Shown here: piece by piece, positions 26,609-36,542 of the stretch | Position numbering within the stretch: the first letter of the stretch is position 1 | How the letters are laid out: every line of letters begins with the position of its first letter | The notes under the pieces: generated by a model | What the model was told of the DNA's origin: nothing | What the model saw: only the letters and a program-made list of their open reading frames with translations | Database searches by the model: none | Translations under genes and position numbers: made by a program | Assembly: GCA_021287165.1 (NCBI GenBank) | Contig: JAJTAY010000029.1 | Span: 62,001-126,000, forward strand | Direction: 5' to 3' | Length of the DNA stretch: 64,000 bases | Source of the DNA: Bacteroidia bacterium | GTDB taxonomy: Bacteria; Bacteroidota; Bacteroidia; Bacteroidales; F082

Positions 26609-28984
26609 TTAAAAAGATAATTGGGTCAAAAGAGCGTTCAGCGCCTTACGTGAAATAGGTTTGGAGAGGTATCCGCTGAAACCGGCCGACAAGAACCTTT
26701 CTCTGTCGCCTTCCATCGCATAGGCAGTCTGAGCAATGAAGATACTATTCTTGTATTCGGGATATTTACTGATAATGAAGTCTTTAAGCTTTATTCCATC
26801 CCATGGTACAGGCAGATTGATATCCATCATGACAAGATTAAAGATTTTGCCTTCGTCATACGCCTGATCAACAATCCTGAGGGTTTGGTCTCCGTCTGGT
26901 GCGATGGCAACAGACATGTTTTTTTCGAGAATCTTTTGAAGAATCAGACGGCTTGCGGCATCATCTTCAACAATCAGCGCCTGCGAATATTTGCGATTCA
27001 GCGTAACGAGTCCCTCATTATCCTTTGGTTCTGATGGTTCTGCAACAGCATTTTCAGCAAGCCTGAATTGCAGAATAACGCTTGTACCTACTGACTTTTC
27101 CGATTTAATTGTTAGGGTACCGCCCATACGCTCGACCAATTTTCGCACAAGCGGAATACCCAGCCCTGGTCCCTGGTATTGCCTCGAATAGCCAAGGCTT
27201 TCCTGTCGGAAAGGATCAAATATCTGGCTGAGAAATGCCGGGTCGATGCCAATGCCGGTGTCCTGAATTCGAATTTCTATCGAATCTTCATCAGGCAAGC
27301 GTTTCGAGCTGATCTTTATAAAGCCTTTTTCGGTGTATTTCAGGGCATTATCAACAAGTTCGCTGAATACTCTTGGTAGTGTGTTGGGATCGGCAACCAG
27401 CATACACTCTTCAAAATCGGTAACGAGTTTTATACCTTTCTCATTTGCCCTGAATTGGAACGAGCCAAGAATTCGGTCTAAACTTTCTTTTAGACTGCAA
27501 GGCTCCTGCCTGATTTCGAAATCGTTGGCTTCGAGGCGGCTAATATCGATAATGTTGTTGAGCAAATGCAATAGCCGCTCACCACTCCGTTCAATCGACT
27601 GGGCATAGTCGAAGAGTTCTGGATTTTCCTTGAGTGCAAGCTCGTTTTGCAGCAAATTGGAGAAGCCAAGAATACCATTGAGTGGTGTACGTATTTCATG
27701 ACTCATATTGGCCAGAAAGGCATTCTTTAAAAAATTGGCATTTTCCGCTTCTGAAAGCGCTTTTTGAAGCTCTGAGTCTATTTGCTTGCGCATATCGAGC
27801 TCATTTCGGATGGCTTCGATGCGCTCGACAACGATATCCTCTATCCGCTGATTGGCATCGCCTTCCAGAGCCTCAAGCCGCTTTATTTCTGCTTGTTTTC
27901 TGTCGATAAGTTGATGCAGGTCTTTGTTTTGCGTTTTAAACTGTCTGTAAATTTTTAGATTAATAATGACGAAGAAAGTCACAATAATTAATGCCGCAAG
28001 CCAGCCAGCTGCACTAACGAGCTCCAATTTTTTCTTTAGAATGGTATTATCTTCCTGAAATAGCTGAAGGGCTTCCGACATTTCGGTGTCGAGCCTGCTT
28101 TTGTTTTCGGCAAGCTTAAGCATAAGCTCAGCGGTCTGACCAGAACCGAGGAACAGCTGAATATGATTGATTCGCTGATTGAGGAAGCGTCCGAGCAGGG
28201 GAGCTGTGGGTCCTGATTTTCGGATGTCCTGCCAAAGCGCATTGAAGAGACGCTTCATGGAGGGAGATTCGGGGATTCCGAATCCCGCGGCAATTCCTGC
28301 ATCGGCTAACCTGATCAGGTTGGCCTGATGATTAAGGGAACGCTCGTTGAGCACCAATGCCGACAAGGCATCAAAGTCGGACAACTTAGGCGAATTTGAG
28401 ACTAAATCCAGGTTAAAGCGTTGAAAATTAAGCTCGAAGCGAATAAACACCGGTAACACAGACAAGTAATTGGTGTCCACTGTACTTAAAAACCTCGCTG
28501 CTCTGGCTATTTCATTTTTCATCAGTGCGATTCGTACAACTTGAGCCACAGATGCCAATGCAAATTCGCTTCGTGCATTTTGCTCCATGCGTTGTGCAAA
28601 ACGTATCCAAAGGTTCAAAGCAGTTTCCTGCTCACCCTTTGCCTCAAGGGCGGAGCTATACCTTAGCAAAGCATTAAATTGCTGATCTGGAGAGGTATTG
28701 AGCGCAATGCTGGCATTATATGCCGCAGAGCCTTGTTGAAGTGCAAAATCATAACTAGCTGTGGCCAAACCATATTCTGCCAATAGCGAAAAGGCACTGT
28801 CCGATGTGATTTCAGTCTGGTTGATCGTCATCAATGCCTCAGCAAGCCTGGCAGCGGTTTGATTATTCGTGGACAACACCAAGCCTGAAGCAAGATGTAA
28901 AGGATAATCCGGCAGAGCCGAAAGCCTTGGAATGCAGCATGATATGCTGAATAAAAGAAAAAAAAGTTTAGCTGTTCGCCTCAC
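26609..28984 (-). CDS. membrane hybrid histidine kinase with helical sensor and C-terminal receiver
   Basis: A 791-residue hybrid kinase. A signal peptide (about 1-23) leads into an all-helical extracytoplasmic region (about 25-325) of TPR-like character, one membrane helix (about 327-347), a long coiled coil (about 350-420), HisKA with histidine in [18 protein letters not shown] (about 430), HATPase_c ([21 protein letters not shown]) and a receiver (about 665-790) with phosphoacceptor Asp in VMMDINLP and Lys in YLSKPIS. The start is GTG 28984, overlapping the methyltransferase stop by four bases (GTGA), so it appears translationally tied to the last polysaccharide gene. Its signal is unknown. 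Confidence 0.92.
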   Translation of the reverse strand: MRRTAKLFFLLFSISCCIPRLSALPDYPLHLASGLVLSTNNQTAARLAEALMTINQTEITSDSAFSLLAEYGLATASYDFALQQGSAAYNASIALNTSPDQQFNALLRYSSALEAKGEQETALNLWIRFAQRMEQNARSEFALASVAQVVRIALMKNEIARAARFLSTVDTNYLSVLPVFIRFELNFQRFNLDLVSNSPKLSDFDALSALVLNERSLNHQANLIRLADAGIAAGFGIPESPSMKRLFNALWQDIRKSGPTAPLLGRFLNQRINHIQLFLGSGQTAELMLKLAENKSRLDTEMSEALQLFQEDNTILKKKLELVSAAGWLAALIIVTFFVIINLKIYRQFKTQNKDLHQLIDRKQAEIKRLEALEGDANQRIEDIVVERIEAIRNELDMRKQIDSELQKALSEAENANFLKNAFLANMSHEIRTPLNGILGFSNLLQNELALKENPELFDYAQSIERSGERLLHLLNNIIDISRLEANDFEIRQEPCSLKESLDRILGSFQFRANEKGIKLVTDFEECMLVADPNTLPRVFSELVDNALKYTEKGFIKISSKRLPDEDSIEIRIQDTGIGIDPAFLSQIFDPFRQESLGYSRQYQGPGLGIPLVRKLVERMGGTLTIKSEKSVGTSVILQFRLAENAVAEPSEPKDNEGLVTLNRKYSQALIVEDDAASRLILQKILEKNMSVAIAPDGDQTLRIVDQAYDEGKIFNLVMMDINLPVPWDGIKLKDFIISKYPEYKNSIFIAQTAYAMEGDRERFLSAGFSGYLSKPISRKALNALLTQLSF

Positions 28985-29808
28985 TGTTTTGCTTGTTTTG
29001 TGGCTAAAAATACCAATTCATCCGGATTGATAGCGATGCACTTCAGATAATTTTCATCGCTGTGTAAAGCCGCTGCATCAAAAACCTCAACAGCAAATCC
29101 GGCACTTGACAGCCTTTCGGGATAATCGCGCCCGTAAAGACGGATGTGGTCGGATTGCCCAAATCGCTCTGCCCTTTCTTTTGCACTTAAAGGTTCGTTT
29201 TCTTCAATTGTTTGATCGAGCAGGGGAGACCAAGGCACCTGAAGAATGGCTTTACCTTGAGGCTTTAAAACGCGGTGTATTTCGCTCAGTGCTTTTCCTT
29301 CATCCACGATATGCTCGAGCACATGGTTGGCCATTAGCAGATCAAACGATTCGTTTCCAAATGGTAATTGAGTGATGTCGAGCAACTTAACGTTTATGTC
29401 GTAATAAAAGCCTTCATGATATTTTACCCCTGCCACGTAGTCGGTTGGCTGTGATTTGTATTGTTTTTTTATCCAGCTGTAAAGTGCGGGCTCCGGGGCT
29501 ATATGAAGCATTTTAGCGCCCGGGAATGCGATCGAATCGTTGTTGCACAGAAATGTATGGAGCAATCTGTCGCGATCGGTTGAATGACAACCCGGACAAA
29601 CCATATTCGTCCTTTGGCCTGCGCCAATCACCTTGAACTGTCTCAGCACTGCAAAATCCTGCCCACCAGTCAGAAACACTCTGTAAAATTGCTTACACAA
29701 GGGACAATAAAACTTTGAGCCTTTGTAGTAGATTCCCTTGACAAGCAGTTTGATCTTCCTCAGCTTGTATCCAACAATCCTGTAAGCCTTATGATCACTG
29801 AAATTCAT
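28981..29808 (-). CDS. SAM-dependent methyltransferase with N-terminal zinc ribbon
   Basis: A 275-residue class I methyltransferase. The N-terminus carries two CPxC knuckles (Cys35/38 and Cys71/74), predicted to bind zinc. The methyltransferase domain follows: a degenerate SAM loop ([12 protein letters not shown]), [20 protein letters not shown], the motif HVLEHI and the strand GKAILQVPW of the Methyltransf_11 type. The likely role is methylation of a sugar or lipid-linked intermediate of the exopolysaccharide, inferred from its place at the 3' end of the biosynthetic run. Its stop overlaps the start of the hybrid kinase gene. RNA methylation is an alternative because of the zinc ribbon. Confidence 0.85.
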   Translation of the reverse strand: MNFSDHKAYRIVGYKLRKIKLLVKGIYYKGSKFYCPLCKQFYRVFLTGGQDFAVLRQFKVIGAGQRTNMVCPGCHSTDRDRLLHTFLCNNDSIAFPGAKMLHIAPEPALYSWIKKQYKSQPTDYVAGVKYHEGFYYDINVKLLDITQLPFGNESFDLLMANHVLEHIVDEGKALSEIHRVLKPQGKAILQVPWSPLLDQTIEENEPLSAKERAERFGQSDHIRLYGRDYPERLSSAGFAVEVFDAAALHSDENYLKCIAINPDELVFLATKQAKQ

Positions 29809-29854
29809 GGCATTAACGGGCTATGCTCCTACAAATATAAGCAGGGATTAGTCG

Positions 29855-31504
29855 TTATAAACGATAAATAACTTGAAAGCGGAGTGTTTTGGTGAGATTA
29901 CCTTGCCGAAGGTTTACCAAATAAAATGCGGGCCGCAATGCAGGCTTGTCAATTAAAATTTCGTGAGAAATTCCTGCATTAAGCCAGATATCACGGCTGA
30001 TGAGCACCTTTCCTGAGATGTCGGAGATGCTGAGCAAAGCGGGACCTGTAGCCTTGGACTGAATGCGGACAAGCGTACCGATCTCGGTGATTGAACAGCT
30101 AAGTTTCAACGCATCATCAGGACTTTCGGTCAGGGAGGCGTTGGGGTCCTGACATTCAAATGCGCCGATGTCATAGCCCAGATTATGTGGTCTTGGCCGG
30201 TTAAGCAGATCGAAGGCAACAGCATTCAGGCCGGCGTTAAAGCCTTTATTAACGGCAGTTGAGTTTGGGAGAAGATCGTAATTGTCGGCAAGTGGGTTGC
30301 GAAACCGAAGGGTGTCGATAAGCTCAGTAAAGTAATTGTTTCGGATATTAAACCCCACAGAAGAAGATGTATTTTGAAAATAGGCGTTGTTGCCAATGGT
30401 GGTAAAATCTCCGGGGTTTGTAATGATATTGTTGAAAATGAGGTTGTTGGCAGTGTTATTGTTTGCAAACCGAATACCGGTGCTTTTGGCAGCGATTATG
30501 GTGTTATGCATGATGTGATACACGGCTGCCGCGCCATCGGGCGAATTGCCAACGAAAATACCATGCCGGGGATAGCTTGGATCGTTCGGAAAATACGTTT
30601 TCCCTGCTCTGACAATCAGATTGTTGTAGATTTTTTGTGTTCCAAAGCCAAAAGCATCTATGCCGTCGCCTTTACCATCGAAGATCTGGTTGTTGTAGCA
30701 ATCGCATTTTGAACCCCCGCCAATAAGAATTCCCGACATCTGAAACTGTGTCTCCCTGTAGGAATCGTTGCGAACGATGTTGTTGTAAATCTTACAGTCA
30801 ACAGGGGATGAAGCTACCTGTATTCCATCCCAACCTGTTCGCTCAATGATATTGTTAAAAATCTGTACACCATGAATAAAGTGCGGAAGCACAGTGGTGT
30901 CACATGTCGGCAGGTATTGCCCGGTAAATTTTGAACTGCCGATGTAAAGGCCTTCATCCTCAATATCATGAAGATAACAGTTGCGGATGACAAGGTTGAA
31001 CATGGTAAACTTATCGCGTGTGGCCACAAAACTGCAATCGGGGTCGGTTTTGGCATAGATTCCAGCCAAGGCGGTGTTTGAAATTTCTATGTAAGCCAAT
31101 TCAACATTGGTACTCAGATCATCCACCGATATACCTCCTCCGTTGCCAACCCTGACAATTCGTATGCCGTAAGGCTGAGTACTTGAAGTTGAGCCAATTA
31201 GCTTGACATGCCTGCAGTTGGAAAGCTTAATGCCATAAAAGTGACTGGTGTTGATGATTGCCGTACCGCCTCTGTTTACGATTACCACAGGAAGGGTTTG
31301 GGTGCCTGCAATATTTCTCAACAGCAGATAGTCCCTTTGTCCGCCTGTTAAACAGATAGTGTCACCAGGCGCAACATTACTGCCGTCGAAAACATTGGTG
31401 GCTAGACTTATGGTGTGGTTACAAGCTTTTTGAGCAGCGAGCCGGCTGCCATAACCGAACATGCTGATTACCAGCAGTCCCACTGCCAAAGCCCTGAACA
31501 TCAT
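29855..31504 (-). CDS. exported right-handed beta-helix protein with T9SS-like C-terminal domain
   Basis: A 549-residue exported protein. A signal peptide (about 1-24, ending RLAAQ) precedes a long run of parallel beta-helix coils (about 60-440), seen as recurring NN.I...G..G I patterns such as IFNNIIERTGWDGIQV and CDCYNNQIFDGKGDGIDAF. The last 80 residues look like a T9SS sorting domain (SISDISGKVLISRD, then PAFYLVNLRQG and a final KTLRFQV). Beta-helix proteins in polysaccharide loci are often lyases, epimerases or binding proteins; no catalytic triad could be assigned. The start overlaps the preceding glycosyltransferase stop as ATGA. Confidence 0.85.
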   Translation of the reverse strand: MMFRALAVGLLVISMFGYGSRLAAQKACNHTISLATNVFDGSNVAPGDTICLTGGQRDYLLLRNIAGTQTLPVVIVNRGGTAIINTSHFYGIKLSNCRHVKLIGSTSSTQPYGIRIVRVGNGGGISVDDLSTNVELAYIEISNTALAGIYAKTDPDCSFVATRDKFTMFNLVIRNCYLHDIEDEGLYIGSSKFTGQYLPTCDTTVLPHFIHGVQIFNNIIERTGWDGIQVASSPVDCKIYNNIVRNDSYRETQFQMSGILIGGGSKCDCYNNQIFDGKGDGIDAFGFGTQKIYNNLIVRAGKTYFPNDPSYPRHGIFVGNSPDGAAAVYHIMHNTIIAAKSTGIRFANNNTANNLIFNNIITNPGDFTTIGNNAYFQNTSSSVGFNIRNNYFTELIDTLRFRNPLADNYDLLPNSTAVNKGFNAGLNAVAFDLLNRPRPHNLGYDIGAFECQDPNASLTESPDDALKLSCSITEIGTLVRIQSKATGPALLSISDISGKVLISRDIWLNAGISHEILIDKPALRPAFYLVNLRQGNLTKTLRFQVIYRL

Positions 31505-32694
31505 AAAGTTCCACGTTTGGCTCTTTCCCAGTTAACGCTTTGTGAACCTTTGTAATACCGCCTCATCCCCATCAGCACTGCGTAGTTCATCATAAGAAAA
31601 TAGTATGGCACAAACAATGCCTTTATTTTGATGGCTTTATTTTCAAGATACCAGCCAAACAAGGCCATGACGTAAAACGCAATTTGCAAATAGAAGAGCC
31701 ACACATAAAGATTGCTGAAATTGGTCATTCCTGCGGCGATCCACAAAATAGTGTTTAGTATAAGGATGATTGGCAGGGAAAGTGGCGCTAAAGTCCAGCG
31801 AAGCACCCTGTGTGAGATATATTGAAAGCTTAACATGCCGTATTTGAATATGTTAAGCAGCGGACTAAGCCTTATAATGGATTGAATGCCACCTGCAGCA
31901 ATACGAACCTTGCGTTTAAGTTCTTCTTTTACATTCGCCGATGAAGTTTCGATGGCGTAGGCTTCAGGATCGTATTGAATGGTGAAACCTTTCATGGCTA
32001 CCCTGAGTGAGATAATAAAATCGTCGAGGAGTGTGTCTTTCTCTACCTCCTGGAACAAATTGGTCCGAATAGCAAAAAGTTCACCGGCGGCACCAACAAC
32101 CGAGTACAACTCTGCATCCCATTTTTTGAGCTTTGATTCGTACTTCCAGTAAATGCCTTCAGTGCCCGCCGCCGTATCCTTTTCCTTGTCGAATATTCTT
32201 TTTTCGCCCGACACACAACCTACGGACGGATTGCTGAACAGATTCACAATTCTTCTGATACTTTCGCGGCCCAGCAGGGTATTCCCATCGGAAAAAATGA
32301 CGATTGGGGTTTTCACGAACTGCATTCCACGATTCATGGCACCGATCTTACCTCCACGCTCCGGCTTGTGGTAAACCTCAACGCCAAATTCAGCATATTT
32401 TTTCAGCAATTCCGGTGTGCCGTCGTCCGAACCGTCGGTAACCCACACCTGTTTGATTTTATGTTGCGGGTAATCGAGCTCGAGCGCATTCTTCACCTTG
32501 GCATCCACGAAGTCCTTTTCGTTGTATGCCGCTACAAAAAGTGTTACTTCAGGTTCGTATGACGGATCGGGGGCCAAAGGCTTGACAAACAGTCTTTTTA
32601 TCCTTACCATCAGGAACAGGAGGATGCCATATCCGAGGTAAGCATAGAAAACGATAAAAAGCAACACCCAAAACAATATTTCGACCCAAAGCAT
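31501..32694 (-). CDS. membrane-bound family 2 glycosyltransferase
   Basis: A 397-residue processive-type GT2 enzyme of the inner membrane. One or two N-terminal helices (about 5-30) precede the GT-A catalytic domain: EVTLFVAAYNEKDF, VWVTDGSDDGT (nucleotide site), VIFSDGNTLL (DxD-equivalent as SDGN), and DDFIISLRV with its catalytic acidic pair; the QxxRW-like position reads RKVRIAAGG. Three C-terminal helices (about 300-380) follow. It resembles IcaA/BcsA-like synthases and probably adds a sugar to the lipid-linked repeat unit. It overlaps the beta-helix protein gene by four bases and follows the FkbM gene by 15. Confidence 0.92.
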   Translation of the reverse strand: MLWVEILFWVLLFIVFYAYLGYGILLFLMVRIKRLFVKPLAPDPSYEPEVTLFVAAYNEKDFVDAKVKNALELDYPQHKIKQVWVTDGSDDGTPELLKKYAEFGVEVYHKPERGGKIGAMNRGMQFVKTPIVIFSDGNTLLGRESIRRIVNLFSNPSVGCVSGEKRIFDKEKDTAAGTEGIYWKYESKLKKWDAELYSVVGAAGELFAIRTNLFQEVEKDTLLDDFIISLRVAMKGFTIQYDPEAYAIETSSANVKEELKRKVRIAAGGIQSIIRLSPLLNIFKYGMLSFQYISHRVLRWTLAPLSLPIILILNTILWIAAGMTNFSNLYVWLFYLQIAFYVMALFGWYLENKAIKIKALFVPYYFLMMNYAVLMGMRRYYKGSQSVNWERAKRGTL

Positions 32695-32709
32695 AACAGT
32701 TCGTATTTA

Positions 32710-33504
32710 TCAGGTTTTTTTGCGTGCACCAAAATTGAGGTTGTCCACTTCCAGATATTCGAATTCGCCAAGGCTATCAAGCAGCTTCATTAGCACTTCT
32801 TTACCCGAATGAACACACTCCATTACAAGTGTAAGGTTTTTATGACCGGAGATGAAGTCTTTTGCACCCTCAATAACCTGTGCTTCCATGCCTTCGACAT
32901 CTATTTTCATCAGTACCTGTGCGTCAGGATTGATTTGAATTTCATCTTTCAGGTCGTCGAAGCGCTTCAGTTCTATCTCGGTATGCACAGCTCTTTCAGC
33001 AAAGATTTCGTTTTCGAACGGCAGGGTATCCAGGTGGGATGCTCCTGTATTCATAGGGTCGTAGTTGAAGCCAGCCCGGTTGTTTTCGTTGCTGAGGCCA
33101 AAGTTAAACCCTCTGAAATTCTTTTCCAGACCATTGAGCATCATGTTGATATTCAGAGCCTTGAAATTTTCGTAGGCCGGCTCAAAAGCAATAACCTCTA
33201 GCCCTTTTCCACCCAGCATTACCGAATAGGTTCCAATATTTGACCCTATGTCAATGAAAACATCCTTTCCGGCATAATGCTCATTCATGAACCTTTTTAC
33301 TCCCCATTCGTAGGCATAATTTGCAAACTGGAAGTCGAGCGTGCCTTTTCGGTGAAGAAAATAACCCAGCCTGCCTCTGACAAGGCGGGTCCTTAATATC
33401 GATTTTCCCAGCCCGATGTAAACTATAGCCGCAATGGTTGGTCGGATTTGTCCGTAGCGCAGGTAGTCGTTCAAGTAACGGAAGAAGGTCAATAATTTAT
33501 GCAT
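32710..33504 (-). CDS. FkbM-family methyltransferase
   Basis: A 264-residue SAM-dependent methyltransferase of the FkbM type, which O-methylates sugars or polyketides. The SAM-binding loop is VFIDIGSNIGTYSVML, followed by VIAFEPAYENF (acidic end of strand 2) and QVLMKIDVEGMEAQVI, the family hallmark. An N-terminal amphipathic region (about 1-60) may associate with the membrane. In this cluster it probably methylates a sugar of the exopolysaccharide repeat. It starts 13 bases after the acyltransferase stop. The cluster has two methyltransferases; the other carries a zinc ribbon (28981-29808). Confidence 0.93.
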   Translation of the reverse strand: MHKLLTFFRYLNDYLRYGQIRPTIAAIVYIGLGKSILRTRLVRGRLGYFLHRKGTLDFQFANYAYEWGVKRFMNEHYAGKDVFIDIGSNIGTYSVMLGGKGLEVIAFEPAYENFKALNINMMLNGLEKNFRGFNFGLSNENNRAGFNYDPMNTGASHLDTLPFENEIFAERAVHTEIELKRFDDLKDEIQINPDAQVLMKIDVEGMEAQVIEGAKDFISGHKNLTLVMECVHSGKEVLMKLLDSLGEFEYLEVDNLNFGARKKT

Positions 33505-33517
33505 CAGCTTTGTTGGT

Positions 33518-34138
33518 TTAGTTGGTTGGTTTTTCCCATTGAAGCGTTTGTGGATTGTATTGTTTTAAAACTTTCGCCGGATTTCCAGCGACAACGGAGT
33601 AGGGTGGTACCGGCTTGGTCACTACGCTTCCGGCCGCTACTACGGAGTGTTTTCCTATGTTTACGCCGGCGGTTATAACGCTGTTGGCGCCAATCCATAC
33701 CTCATCGCCAATGTGTATTGGCTTGGTATCCACTGGTTGAAGGCTTGGAGGGAGCGACAGGTCCTGATAGCCGTGATTGAGGCCTGAAACAACAATATTT
33801 TGAGCAAACATCACATCATTGCCAACGGTGACAGGGCCAATAACCACACATCCAAGACCTATGCGCGTACGGTCGCCTATTATCACATCGCCGACGCCGT
33901 TATTTATGGTTGCAAAGTCTTCGATAGTCGAATCAAAACCAAGAACAAAGTTGTTGAATGGCAGCACATCCATGCGCGTCCGGCGTCGCACAAGCGATCC
34001 TTTCTTTTTCTTATGCTTGAAAGGGTTTAAAAACCATTTCACCCAAAGTCGCGGGCGCGCCTGATTGCGGGGCATCAGCAGCCACAGCGCCAGCCTTTTC
34101 AGGCGTGGATTGCTTTTCAGCTTATCGGCCAGTCCCAT
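33518..34138 (-). CDS. hexapeptide-repeat O-acyltransferase
   Basis: A 206-residue left-handed beta-helix enzyme that likely transfers an acetyl group from acetyl-CoA to a sugar hydroxyl. Repeats of the [LIV]-G-x4 type run from about residue 85 to 185 (IGDRTRIGLGCVVIGPVTVG; IGDEVWIGANSVITAGVNIG). The catalytic histidine is probably in VSGLNHGYQD, and the end VAGNPAKVLK is typical of the maltose/galactoside acetyltransferase group. ATG 34138 (MGLADKLK) is preferred over the in-frame TTG at 34144. It sits 6 bases from the upstream glycosyltransferase stop, so it is part of the polysaccharide operon. Confidence 0.92.
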   Translation of the reverse strand: MGLADKLKSNPRLKRLALWLLMPRNQARPRLWVKWFLNPFKHKKKKGSLVRRRTRMDVLPFNNFVLGFDSTIEDFATINNGVGDVIIGDRTRIGLGCVVIGPVTVGNDVMFAQNIVVSGLNHGYQDLSLPPSLQPVDTKPIHIGDEVWIGANSVITAGVNIGKHSVVAAGSVVTKPVPPYSVVAGNPAKVLKQYNPQTLQWEKPTN

Positions 34139-34144
34139 TGTCAA

Positions 34145-35347
34145 TTATTTTGGTTGTTGCAAAATGTGAACCATCCACTTGTATATTTCCAGAACATTGT
34201 TTTCCCAGGTGTGGCTGCGCGCAAACGATTCCCTCGCGGCTTCAAGCTCAGGAGAATTTTCGCTGAGTGCCTGTTCGATCAGCTTCACATATTCTTCCTT
34301 GTTTTCAGCAAGATAAGTATATCCTTCAAAAACTTCCATGGCTTTGGTTCTCGTGGCAACGGTGGGCTTGCCCATTGCCAGATATTCGTCAATCTTGCGG
34401 GGATAGTTGCCAATCGTTACCTCGTTGAGCAGCTGAGGGTTAATAGCCACATCGAAGGCATTCAGATAGAAAGGCAATTCCTCCATTTTCTTGGAGCCCA
34501 GAAAATGAACATTGCTGATCTGGTGAAGTCGACTGCTCTTAAACGCCTCATCTTCAGGTCCAACAAGCACTACCTGCCATTCGGGTTTTTGCGTGGCGAT
34601 GTGTTCAATTACCTCAATATCAAGCCTGAGCGAGAAAAGTGCGCCAATGTAACCGATGATAGGGCCGGGTATATTCTTAATATCATCAGGAATGCGGTCG
34701 ATGAGTTTTTTGTCGAACAGGCTAACATCACACCCCTGACCAACGTAGTAGGAATGCGGATTGAACTGTCGGGCATGGTCGGCCAGATAAGTTGAATTGG
34801 CCACAACCAGGTCCGATTTGGCCATCAATGCAGCTTCGATGCGAATGCCCTGGGTTTTCCAAAAATCAACTGCAATCAGATTGTCGCGGGTATAATAAAC
34901 ATAAAGCTCAGGTGACAGCATTTCTTTAAGATAAAAGCCCCTGAACATGTCGCTGTCATTAAAAATGAAATAGTTGCTGAAACCAAGCCTGTCGATGGCC
35001 GATTTGATCTGTCGGGCAAATCGTTTGTTATTGATTCTGTTCAGAAAATTAAAAATCGTGTCGTTCGGAAGCTGGCTAATACTCTCAAGCATAGTGCGCG
35101 GGTTGAGGTTCCACATATTTTCCGAAACCTGCACCAAATCGGGCTCTTTGCCATTCAATACCCTGATGCGTTTTTGGATAAGGGGATCTTTTCGCTCTCT
35201 GAAACGCGTCAGCCTGTCGAGAGGATAATTTACATACAACACCCTGTTATGACGGGCAATTTCCTGCGCTATATTAATGCAGTTGCTGCCAATGCGGCTG
35301 TCGAGGGCTTGCAAACCAATGACTATGAAATCGCGGTTGGTTATCAT
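34145..35347 (-). CDS. family 4-like glycosyltransferase
   Basis: A 400-residue GT-B fold glycosyltransferase. The N-terminal domain opens with DFIVIGLQALDSRIGSN (acceptor side) and has YYTRDN and ANSTYLADH motifs typical of the TuaH-like group. The C-terminal donor domain has GYIGALFSLRLDIEVIEHI, then PRKIDEYLAMGKPTVATR, where the expected EX7E glutamate pair appears as a single Glu plus altered second position. It is predicted to be soluble and cytosolic, acting on a lipid-linked sugar at the inner membrane. Linkage and sugar cannot be inferred. The gap to the preceding glycosyltransferase gene is 38 bases. Confidence 0.9.
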   Translation of the reverse strand: MITNRDFIVIGLQALDSRIGSNCINIAQEIARHNRVLYVNYPLDRLTRFRERKDPLIQKRIRVLNGKEPDLVQVSENMWNLNPRTMLESISQLPNDTIFNFLNRINNKRFARQIKSAIDRLGFSNYFIFNDSDMFRGFYLKEMLSPELYVYYTRDNLIAVDFWKTQGIRIEAALMAKSDLVVANSTYLADHARQFNPHSYYVGQGCDVSLFDKKLIDRIPDDIKNIPGPIIGYIGALFSLRLDIEVIEHIATQKPEWQVVLVGPEDEAFKSSRLHQISNVHFLGSKKMEELPFYLNAFDVAINPQLLNEVTIGNYPRKIDEYLAMGKPTVATRTKAMEVFEGYTYLAENKEEYVKLIEQALSENSPELEAARESFARSHTWENNVLEIYKWMVHILQQPK

Positions 35348-35385
35348 GCTTATCAGGGTAATGGTTCGGACAAAAATAAAAATAC

Positions 35386-36528
35386 TTATTTCAAAACCTC
35401 CAAATAAAGCTTATGCACTTCTTCAGCCATATGATACCATGAAAACGCTGCCGACTGCACATATCCCTTTTCGATGAGCTCCTGCCTAAGTTTATGGTCA
35501 GCCATCAATTTTACCATCGCTTCCGTAATTTCTTCCGGTTTGAAGGGATCGACAAGCAGGGCGGCGCCTCCTGAAACTTCCGGCATCGAGGAGGTGTTGG
35601 AGGTAATAACAGGCGTTCCGCAACGCATGGCTTCGAGCATTGGAATGCCAAAACTTTCGCGGAGAGAGGGATACAGAAACACTTCGCTCTGCGCATAGAT
35701 GGCTGGCAGATCGGTGTTTACGACGTATCCTGTCAGATGTATCTGGCTGCGAAGACCCGGATCGCCAATCTCATTCAGCAGGGCCTCAAGGGCATTGTGT
35801 TCAAAGTCAAGCATTACCAGCTTCAACGGAGGATTTCCCGCTTTGAGGTAATTTGAAAATGCCCTTAGCACACCGATAGTATTTTTCTTCGGATCGGTAT
35901 TTCCAAGAAAGAAAACATAGTGATCGGGTAGCCGGTATTTTTCTTTTACCCTTTGCAACTCGCCGGTATCTTTGATTGGCTTAAAATGTTCGCCAACACC
36001 GTTATAGATGGCAACCAAATGAGGGTCGTCGGCAGCAAATCCAAAAAACTCCCCAATGCGTCTTTTCTCGAAATGCGATACGGTGATTATTCGCTCACTT
36101 TTGCGCACCACCCTTGGTACCACAAAACGGCGATACATATTCCCGACTTTCTGATACCAGGTACCGCCTTTTTTGAACAGGCTTATGCTTTCGAGGTAAA
36201 TGATGTCGTGCAAGGTGATAACCAAAGGCATTCCGGGATTCAGCGGAGCCGTATTGCTAGTGCAATGCAACAATTGGCAGCCTGCTTTACGGGCTGCAGC
36301 CGGCAGCGCTCTTTGCTCCCACAGCGGATAAGAACCACCTTCGAGCTCAACAATATGAAAATTCTTTGTCGGCTGCAAACAATGAGGATCTTCGTCGGGT
36401 TTGACGAAGATAAAATACTCATTCTCAGTATCTATTTTTTGAAGATTCCGAATTAGCTCAAGGGCTACCATATCCATACCATGCTTCTTGAGCCTGAAAA
36501 TTCGTTGTCCTTCGATGCCGATTCGCAT
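35386..36528 (-). CDS. family 4 glycosyltransferase (GT-B, mannosyltransferase-like)
   Basis: A 380-residue retaining glycosyltransferase. The N-terminus MRIGIEGQRIFRLKKHG has the loop of WbaZ/MtfB-like mannosyltransferases. HDIIYLE and VSHFEKRRI lie in the acceptor domain, FFLGNTDPKKNT opens the donor domain, and RESFGIPMLEAMRCGTPVI contains the EX7E pair. It probably adds one sugar to the growing repeat unit on the cytosolic face. It lies between the second glycosyltransferase pair and the TuaH-like gene with short spacers (38 and 14 bases), clearly in the same operon. Confidence 0.93.
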   Translation of the reverse strand: MRIGIEGQRIFRLKKHGMDMVALELIRNLQKIDTENEYFIFVKPDEDPHCLQPTKNFHIVELEGGSYPLWEQRALPAAARKAGCQLLHCTSNTAPLNPGMPLVITLHDIIYLESISLFKKGGTWYQKVGNMYRRFVVPRVVRKSERIITVSHFEKRRIGEFFGFAADDPHLVAIYNGVGEHFKPIKDTGELQRVKEKYRLPDHYVFFLGNTDPKKNTIGVLRAFSNYLKAGNPPLKLVMLDFEHNALEALLNEIGDPGLRSQIHLTGYVVNTDLPAIYAQSEVFLYPSLRESFGIPMLEAMRCGTPVITSNTSSMPEVSGGAALLVDPFKPEEITEAMVKLMADHKLRQELIEKGYVQSAAFSWYHMAEEVHKLYLEVLK

Positions 36529-36542
36529 AAGCTGTTGTTTTT

